From: Megaustenia siamemsis | Lineage: Eukaryota > Mollusca > Gastropoda > Stylommatophora > Ariophantidae | Length of the DNA: 64,000 bases | Direction: 5' to 3' | Assembly: GCA_032433765.1 (NCBI GenBank) | Contig: JAVIAB010000059.1 | Span: 57,088,603 to 57,152,602 of the forward strand | Part shown: piece after piece, positions 61,201 to 64,000 of the stretch | Layout of the letters: the number at the start of each line of letters is the position of its first letter | Numbering within the stretch: the first letter of the stretch is position 1 | Program-made: the position numbers and the translations under genes | Notes under the pieces: model-generated | What the model saw: the letters and a program-made list of their open reading frames with translations, nothing else | What the model was told of the DNA's origin: nothing | Database searches by the model: none

Positions 61201-61229
61201 TGTGTTTTTGATGCATTCTTCACATATTC
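40089..61229 (-). CDS. Laminin beta/gamma-like chain, C-terminal coiled coil, 6 exons seen
   Basis: Exons 61158-61229, 57654-57934, 51908-52049, 47083-47259, 41892-42044 and 40089-40228. The first five join in phase. The product is a long Ala/Gln/Glu/Leu-rich coiled coil with about seven N-glycosylation sequons (for example KNAS, NSTV, NSTL, NVTA, NVTQ), so it is probably secreted. It ends ...SGGTNCVAK, a Cys four residues from the end, as in laminin beta and gamma chains, where it makes an interchain disulfide. The coding case is strong (GT-AG sites, phase, repeated architecture); the laminin name is inferred from composition, sequons and the C-terminal Cys. The 5' part lies to the right of the window. 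The last junction is in phase only if a second acceptor at 40208 is used or a small exon is missing. Confidence 0.62.
40229..41425. other. Gene 2 intron, nothing recognised
   Basis: No exon or named repeat. Plus-strand (GATGAT)-rich short runs at 40255-40370 are low complexity. Confidence 0.4.
41430..41580 (-). mobile_element. Possible Penelope-like or LINE 3' remnant
   Basis: Minus-strand text CTGATGAAGGATGTCATCGA then AATGTCACAGC resembles the conserved sequence near the end of Penelope-like and some LINE elements. Short, no frame. Confidence 0.4.
41892..42044 (-). CDS. Gene 2 exon: coiled coil
   Basis: 153 nt, 51 codons: DQLKLLEIMQQINSNSLADV, SQALSNVTQANSLIKEAISN and VEQLEAWRSLK. Acceptor CTTCAG, donor AAG|GTCAGT. 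A 16-bp inverted repeat arm starts 14 bp downstream of the exon end on the gene strand. Confidence 0.8.
42092..42378 (-). mobile_element. SINE family 1, full length, 12-bp target duplication
   Basis: Flanked by GAAGAAGATGAA at 42092-42103 and 42367-42378. On the minus strand the head carries TAGCTCAGTGG and GGTTCGATCCC as in the 61-342 copy. It lies 48 bp upstream of a gene 2 exon acceptor. Confidence 0.92.
42625..42905 (+). mobile_element. Decayed LINE family E-like 3' fragment
   Basis: Traces of H-VQRRNEE, GKRKQGRP and a LCP-R final block in broken frames, in the order seen in family E and relatives. Confidence 0.5.
42906..43190. other. Gene 2 intron, nothing recognised
   Basis: No exon or repeat identified. 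Confidence 0.4.
43192..43414 (+). mobile_element. SINE family 1 with 10-bp target duplication
   Basis: ACAATTTTGA at 43192-43201 and 43405-43414 flank a copy with an intact tRNA-like head. About 50 bp of the middle segment (the CATTACCCCAAAAATCATG part) is deleted. Confidence 0.9.
43655..43905 (-). mobile_element. SINE family 4 (long core)
   Basis: Matches 35840-36150 in order: GTGCACATGGGACCTC, a GATCTCACTACCCAAGAGA block, AGAAACTATGAA, and a B-box-like TGAACCCGGGTCC near 43837-43850. Single copy of the part that is doubled at 35890. Confidence 0.68.
44100..44800 (+). mobile_element. Second Nimb-like family, 3' end
   Basis: Plus-strand frames near 44340-44520 read like the Cys/His ending of I/Nimb elements (TAEHPRANSR, GLQHSEHHENINMAHRNKP in shifted frames). 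They are followed by a 3' UTR shared with 45380, 47750 and 52840 (AAGGTGCA-AT, TTGACCTTTTAAGG). Confidence 0.62.
45000..45295 (-). mobile_element. SINE family 2, with tRNA-like head
   Basis: Minus strand starts GGAGCCTCATTGGCTGAGTA, with a B-box-like GGTTTGATCCCC. Its middle and tail are related to family 1. A truncated relative is at 21775. Tail sequence (GTAAAGGTT) is repeated at the end. Confidence 0.78.
45355..45575 (+). mobile_element. Nimb-like 3' UTR fragment
   Basis: Shares AAAATGCATTGCTAAAGATA and GCCAAAAGGTGCAGAT with 44700-44770 and 47760-47800. Confidence 0.55.
45576..46215. other. Gene 2 intron, nothing recognised
   Basis: No exon or named repeat; T-rich near 45990. Confidence 0.4.
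46220..46660 (+). mobile_element. LINE family A 3' end
   Basis: Plus-strand copy of the 3925 element, with AATTCAAAACAAATGAGGAA, codons for [16 protein letters not shown] and a GATA tail. An in-frame TAG and small deletions inactivate it. Confidence 0.86.
46661..47082. other. Gene 2 intron, nothing recognised
   Basis: No exon or named repeat. Confidence 0.4.
47083..47259 (-). CDS. Gene 2 exon: coiled coil
   Basis: 177 nt, 59 codons, starting VKNHSDVVTGNVTAVTQSAQ and ending ETTANQVKAKVDSVSS, with two sequons and one Cys. Acceptor GAAAG (weak pyrimidine tract), donor TCT|GTAAGT. Phase 0 to 0. Confidence 0.78.
47370..47725 (-). mobile_element. LINE family C 3' fragment
   Basis: Minus-strand copy beginning at the tail side (GTGATCATGTCTCTCTACAA) and running through the GHVMR-like part; frames broken. 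Confidence 0.75.
47740..47880 (+). mobile_element. Nimb-like 3' UTR fragment
   Basis: Matches 44720-44800 (GCCAAAAGGTGCAAAT, TATTGTCCTTTTAAGG). Confidence 0.6.
48008..48092. repeat. 24-25-bp tandem repeat, 3 copies
   Basis: Unit CATCATGGAACATTATTCCA plus ATATT, three copies with one-base length changes. Confidence 0.88.
48245..49080 (-). mobile_element. LINE family B, 3' half
   Basis: Minus strand: [20 protein letters not shown] (49065-48871) with the YADD box, YLGHTITSDGK region, [13 protein letters not shown] and the [16 protein letters not shown] end. Stops and shifts throughout. Together with 16565 and 52115 it defines the family. Confidence 0.87.
49083..49195 (-). mobile_element. LINE family C reverse transcriptase fragment
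   Basis: Minus strand matches the MYSEIILRSI..GHNINNL part just before YADD in family C (compare 1560-1650 and 55940-56030). It abuts the family B copy. Confidence 0.7.
49275..50100 (+). mobile_element. Nimb-type LINE, RNase H end (copy 3)
   Basis: Plus strand: NAVIYTDGSV (first RNase H Asp, about 49430), a frameshift near 49500, SSMMMEVMAVTRAFKWLE, another shift, VTFVYVPGHVGVWGNERADR, and the end LWTCSKCNDDD at 50084. In the second half the protein is closer to intact than copy 1 (GNERADRLAS rather than GIERADRLAS). Strongly 5'-truncated. Confidence 0.88.
50110..50995 (+). mobile_element. Second Nimb-like family, RNase H region
   Basis: Reads VPIIYMDGSVSCGQHSGFGV (RNase H first Asp) near 50360-50420 and, after shifts, TWMYCPGHAVVHGNEIADKL near 50650-50705 (last Asp). 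Different from the copy just upstream, so two related LINE families are side by side. Confidence 0.78.
51060..51154. repeat. (GAATA)n pentanucleotide array, about 19 copies
   Basis: Perfect 5-bp repeat without interruptions. Confidence 0.97.
51155..51907. other. Gene 2 intron, nothing recognised
   Basis: No exon or named repeat. Confidence 0.4.
51908..52049 (-). CDS. Gene 2 exon: coiled coil
   Basis: 142 nt encoding SLSQNLEKEVQLMDSDVTTS and TCDTLNTSINTVLQQ. Contains one Cys and an N-T-S sequon. Acceptor TATCAG, donor CAG|GTAAGG. Phase fits both neighbours. Confidence 0.8.
52115..52765 (-). mobile_element. LINE family B, 3' part
   Basis: Two open pieces on the minus strand: [20 protein letters not shown] to LLNTIRTR (52747-52349) and [20 protein letters not shown] to CGDGTQ (52348-52124), separated by a frame break. 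The least decayed family B copy. Confidence 0.88.
52830..53090 (+). mobile_element. Nimb-like 3' UTR fragment
   Basis: Matches 44140-44180 and 44700-44800 in order (AAAGTGATCAGTGACTCATA, CTTAAAAATG, TAATGTCCTTTTAAGGGTAG). Confidence 0.6.
53290..54120 (+). mobile_element. LINE family B, split by a SINE
   Basis: Plus-strand copy: [20 protein letters not shown] near 53380-53440, [13 protein letters not shown] near 53550, then interruption, then [20 protein letters not shown] and a (GATGAT)n tail at 54106-54120. Confidence 0.86.
53614..53958 (-). mobile_element. SINE family 3, inserted in LINE family B
   Basis: Insert about 53627-53945. Minus strand starts TGCCTCGGTAGCCTAGTTGG (A-box-like), with GTTCGATTCCCAC (B-box-like) at about 53875-53890. 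The direct repeat AATATAAGGTAAA / AATACAAGGTAAA flanks it with one mismatch. A third tRNA-derived SINE type in this window. Confidence 0.85.
54235..54775 (+). mobile_element. Nimb-like C-terminal fragment
   Basis: Frames include ISYDEVKSIIKGQNHEKW (54320-54544) and, after a shift, VWPTPTTLKEKLHRVSES then LKQTEAFIRESGILV and stop near 54733. This is the typical end of I/Nimb proteins. Its last 25 bases recur inverted at 51020-51045. Confidence 0.75.
54776..55145. other. Gene 2 intron, nothing recognised
   Basis: AT-rich; no exon or repeat identified. Confidence 0.4.
55146..56190 (-). mobile_element. LINE family C, longest copy
   Basis: Minus strand in order: [38 protein letters not shown] (motif B), YADDTV (motif C, near 55935), LSLNSKKTEVMVATKK, YKYLGTMLTSDCRC, YGCESWTIGQQTRKSLEAVE and [19 protein letters not shown]. 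Broken by stops. The tail with a (GATGAT) run is at 55142-55155. Confidence 0.9.
56380..56670 (+). mobile_element. SINE family 1, full length
   Basis: Head GCGATAGCTCAGTGGTTAGT, B-box region slightly altered by a GATGA insertion, complete middle and tail. Imperfect flanking repeat (ATGGTATCCTTA / ATGGTAACTTTA) suggests a diverged target duplication. Confidence 0.88.
56680..56800 (-). mobile_element. GATA-tail repeat, copy of 2222-2345
   Basis: Nearly identical to 2222-2340 over about 110 bp, including GAGCCGAAGACGGCACATAG. Such similarity suggests recent spread. Confidence 0.8.
56801..57540. other. Gene 2 intron with an old repeat fragment
   Basis: 56835-56930 holds a block with TCGCCTCTTACGACATGC, a sequence also seen (inverted) near 13675; the rest is unrecognised. 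Confidence 0.4.
57555..57660 (-). repeat. 30-bp tandem repeat containing splice-donor copies
   Basis: On the gene 2 strand the true donor ACT|GTAAGT is followed by further copies ACT|GTAAGT, ACT|GTAGGT and ACT|GTAAAT at 26, 56 and 86 bp. Each lies within a repeated CATTCATGATTGAACA unit. Confidence 0.85.
57654..57934 (-). CDS. Gene 2 exon: coiled coil
   Basis: 281 nt. Reads TVAEKAEQTIINSTVSLLQY, then TLQQLVSQIQNSTLTTEEVS and FASDQSAMKAQRAL. Acceptor CTGCAG, donor ACT|GTAAGT. The two leftover bases CT join the single A of the next exon to make Leu. A tandem array next to the donor repeats the splice-site sequence (see findings). Confidence 0.82.
57935..58195. other. Gene 2 intron, nothing recognised
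   Basis: Only a poly(A) run near 57988-58000. Confidence 0.4.
58200..59110 (-). mobile_element. Penelope-like element, 3' part with GIY-YIG domain
   Basis: The minus-strand open frame 59102-58731 (123 codons) reads IIYAIICQHCQMTYVGESGQ and then RFCEHLCDVE, the GIY-YIG endonuclease pattern (I-YAI-C-----YVGE-G). A spaced C-x2-C pair (ICQHC) precedes it, as in Penelope-like elements. Downstream, near 58230-58290, a CTAAAGGCCTACGTGACTGA then AACATTGTTCAAC stretch is typical of the element's terminal region. The reverse transcriptase part is missing. Confidence 0.82.
59195..59805 (+). mobile_element. LINE family C, 3' part, long open frame
   Basis: A 138-codon frame at 59227-59643: [80 protein letters not shown]. 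The tail GTACATGATGATGATGAA ends at about 59800. Among the least decayed copies of the family. Confidence 0.88.
59890..60305 (-). mobile_element. LINE family A, long open 3' part
   Basis: Minus-strand frame 60310-60002 (102 codons): [60 protein letters not shown] and [12 protein letters not shown], then stop and 3' UTR with a (TCTA)n tail at 59898-59912. The 5' truncation point falls at the edge of the minisatellite. Confidence 0.9.
60300..61065. repeat. 37-38-bp minisatellite, about 20 copies
   Basis: Unit GGAAATCAAATAACCTCAAT plus GGCCTTCTTGGAGTGTAG, with alternating GAAATCAAA / GAAATGAAA variants and occasional one-base length changes. The last copies (61000-61065) are diverged. It lies between a LINE family A truncation point and a gene 2 exon. 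Confidence 0.95.
61158..61229 (-). CDS. Gene 2 exon (first seen): coiled coil
   Basis: 24 codons, EYVKNASKTQSAAEKLLADV and KTFK, between a TTTCAG acceptor and an AAG|GTAAAA donor. Phase 0 to 0. Contains an N-A-S sequon. Sits between two minisatellite arrays. Confidence 0.72.
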
Positions 61230-61835
61230 CTGAAACAGTATAAATTAAATAGATTTGTTTATATGCAGCTTTTTCCTACCACTGCTTTAACTGAAAAATA
61301 CAAGCCAGATAAAAAAAAAAATTAGAAATATTAAGAAAAATATTAAAACAGAAATGAAACTAAAGGGGAACAGGCAAATAAATGCAATACTGCGGTAAAA
61401 TATGCAGGGAAAGAGTAGAAAACAGTCCTCCCCGTCTGTTTACCCTTTGGTTTCTGTCTCTTGACTAGTGGTTCTTATTTTTATTTTGAGTATTCACTTG
61501 AAGGAATGGTATAACATCATTTGAGACTGTGCTAAGGCAAAACTTAGAAGAGAAAAGACTCATGAAAAAGGATGGGAAACTCTGTCGATCAGTGGGCCTG
61601 ACTTATTCATTCTGCGGCCGTGTGTGTTTGTCAAACATTGGTAGAATTAGCCACGAGAGAAGCTATTCGACAAAAACAAAACCTCAATAAAATACACAAT
61701 AGCCTCTACTAGATCGTCTGACAAGACAAAAAGGGCCATACAAGATTCACTTGAAGAGGAACTTGGACCCTTACAATAAAGCTAAGTATTTTTTTTATTT
61801 TATTCTATTTTTCTTAGATTTACTAGGTTTATTTA
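61230..61835. other. Gene 2 intron, nothing recognised
   Basis: No exon or named repeat between the last exon seen and the large minisatellite. Confidence 0.45.
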
Positions 61836-61837
61836 CT

Positions 61838-64000
61838 TTCCTATGTAAAGCTGTCACCATACACAGTTTTTTCCTCCTACGTAAAGCTGTCACCATACAC
61901 TGTTTTATCCTCCTACGTAAAGCTGTCACCATACACTTTTTTTTCCTCCTATGTAAAGCTGTCACCATACACTGTTTTTTTCCTCCTATGTAAAGCTGTC
62001 ACCATACACTGTTTTTTTCCTCCTATGTAAAGCTGTCACCATACACTGTTTTATCCTCCTATGTAAAGCTGTCACAATACACTGTTTTGTCCTCCTATGT
62101 AAAGCTGTCACCATACACTGTTTTGTTCTCCTGTGTAAAGCTGTCACAATACACTGTTTTGTCCTCCTATGTAAAGCTGTCACCATACACTGTTTTGTTC
62201 TCCTATGTAAAGTTGTCATCATACACTGTTTTATCCTCCTATGTAAAGCTGTCACCATACACTGTTTTATCCTCCTATGTAAAGCTGTCACCATACACTG
62301 TTTTATCCTCCTATGTAAAGCTGTCATCATACACTGTTTTGTCCTCCTATGTAAAGTTGTCATCATACACTGTTTTGTCCTCCTATGTAAAGCTGTCACC
62401 ATACACTGTTTTATTCTCCTGTGTAAAGTTGTCATCATACACTGTTTTGTTCTCCTGTGTAAAGTTGTCATCATACACTGTTTTGTTCTCCTGTGTAAAG
62501 TTGTCGTCATACACTGTTTTGTTCTCCTGTGTAAAGTTGTCATCATACACTGTTTTGTCCTCCTATGTAAAGCTGCCACAATACACTGTTTTGTTCTCCT
62601 GTGTAAAGTTGTCATCATACACTGTTTTGTCCTCCTATGTAAAGTTGTCATCATACACTGTTTTATCCTCCTATGTAAAGCTGTCACCATACACTGTTTT
62701 GTCCTCCTATGTAAAGCTGTCACCATACACTGTTTTGTTCTCCTGTGTAAAGCTGTCATCATACACTGTTTTGTCCTCCTATGTAAAGCTGTCACCATAC
62801 ACTGTTTTGTTCTCCTGTGTAAAGTTGTCATCATACACTGTTTTGTCCTCCTATGTAAAGCTGTCATCATACACTGTTTTGTTCTCCTGTGTAAAGTTGT
62901 CATCATACACTGTTTTGTTCTCCTGTGTAAAGTTGTTATCATACACTGTTTTGTTCTCCTGTGTAAACTGTCACCATACACTGTTTTATCCTTCTATGTA
63001 AAGCTGTCATCATACACTATTTTGTCCTCCTATGTAAAGCTGTCACAATACACTGTTTTGTCCTCCTATGTTAAGCTGTCACCATACACTGTTTGTCCTC
63101 CTATGTAAAGCTGTCACAATACACTGTTTTGTCCTCCTATGTAAAGCTGTCACAATACACTGTTTTGTCCTCCTATGTAAAGCTGTCATCATACACTGTT
63201 TTGTCCTCCTATGTAAAGCTGTCATCATACACTGTTTTGTCCTCCTATGTAAAGTTGTCATCATACACTGTTTCGTCCTCCTATGTAAAGTTGTTATCAT
63301 ACACTGTTTTGTCCTCCTATGTAAAGCTGTCACCATACACTGTTTTGTCCTCCTGTGTAAAGCTGTCACAATACACTGTTTTGTCCTCATATGTAAAGCT
63401 GTCACAATACACTGTTTTGTCCTCCTATGTAAAGCTGTCACAATACACTGTTTTGTCCTCCTATGTAAAGCTGTCAACATACACTGTTTTGTCCTCCTAT
63501 GTAAAGCTGTCATCATACACTGTTTTGTCCTCCTATGTAAAGTTGTCATCATACACTGTTTTGTCCTCCTATGTAAAGTTGTCATCATACACTGTTTTGT
63601 TCTCCTATGTAAAGCTGTCACCATACACTGTTTTGTCCTCCTGTGTAAAGCTGTCACAATACACTGTTTTGTCCTCCTATGTAAAGCTGTCACAATACAC
63701 TGTTTTGTCCTCCTGTGTAAAGCTGTCACCATACACTGTTTTTGTCCTCCTATGTAAAGCTGTCATCATACACTGTTTTGTCCTCCTATGTAAAGCTGTC
63801 ATCATACACTGTTTGTCCTCCTATGTAAAGCTGTCATCATACACTGTTTTGTCCTCCTATGTAAAGGTGTCATCATACACTGTTTTGTCCTCCTATGTAA
63901 AGTTGTCATCATACACTGTTTTGTCCTCCTGTGTAAAGTTGTCATCATACACTGTTTTGTCCTCCTATGTAAAGTTGTCATCATACACTGTTTTGTTCTC
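61838..64000. repeat. 36-bp minisatellite, about 60 copies, running off the window
   Basis: Unit TCCTCCTATGTAAAGCTGTC plus ACCATACACTGTTTTG. Because 36 is a multiple of 3, several frames stay open for hundreds of codons on both strands (a 12-residue repeat such as HRRTKQCMMTTL on the minus strand). This is a by-product, not a gene. Variation is concentrated at a few sites: CTATG/CTGTG, AGCTG/AGTTG and CACC/CATC/CACA. It lies in an intron of gene 2 or upstream of it. Confidence 0.96.

Noticed and set aside
61986..63984. Long open frames of 217-331 codons on both strands in the 36-bp minisatellite
   Set aside because: They arise because the unit is 12 codons long and lacks stops in several frames. 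Both strands are open at once, codon variation follows the DNA repeat, and there is no gene context.

Overview
The window looks like animal nuclear DNA: AT-rich, with long introns, GT-AG splice sites, tRNA-derived SINEs, several non-LTR retrotransposon families, Tc1/mariner elements and minisatellites. The mix of repeats (Nimb-type RNase H-bearing LINEs, LINE tails ending in GATA, GATG or GAAG runs, and a SINE core whose text resembles repeats common in molluscs) suggests a lophotrochozoan, probably a mollusc. The species cannot be named from sequence alone. Two host genes are visible, both on the minus strand and both running off the window. GENE 1 (401-24095) is WDR46/UTP7 (BING4 family), a WD-repeat factor of the small-subunit processome. 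Thirteen coding exons join in phase to exactly 475 codons from the start ATG; the C-terminus lies beyond position 1. GENE 2 (40089-61229 and beyond) is represented by its last six recognisable coding exons. They encode a coiled-coil, sequon-rich C-terminal region ending in a near-terminal Cys, which best fits a laminin beta/gamma-like chain. Everything else is repeat or unrecognised intron and intergenic DNA. LAYOUT: 1-24.1 kb, WDR46 with its introns full of transposon debris. The standout is 6946-10610: a decayed mariner-like element (31-bp inverted repeats, TA duplication) that was itself hit by a 2.1-kb Tc1/mariner-superfamily element with an unbroken 404-codon transposase and a D-92-D-83-E catalytic layout. 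24.2-32.3 kb, between the genes: two same-strand Nimb-type LINE copies (endonuclease, reverse transcriptase, RNase H), each broken and each carrying a smaller insertion with target-site duplications, plus a medium repeat ('repeat D') that recurs at 37.5 kb. 32.3-40 kb: LINE tails and SINEs. 40-61.2 kb: gene 2 exons among SINEs, LINE fragments, a Penelope-like GIY-YIG fragment and a 37-38-bp minisatellite. 61.8-64 kb (window end): a 36-bp minisatellite that is open on both strands and shows a 288-bp higher-order repeat. The two host genes have no visible functional link. Most long open frames outside the exons are transposon remnants or minisatellite artefacts.
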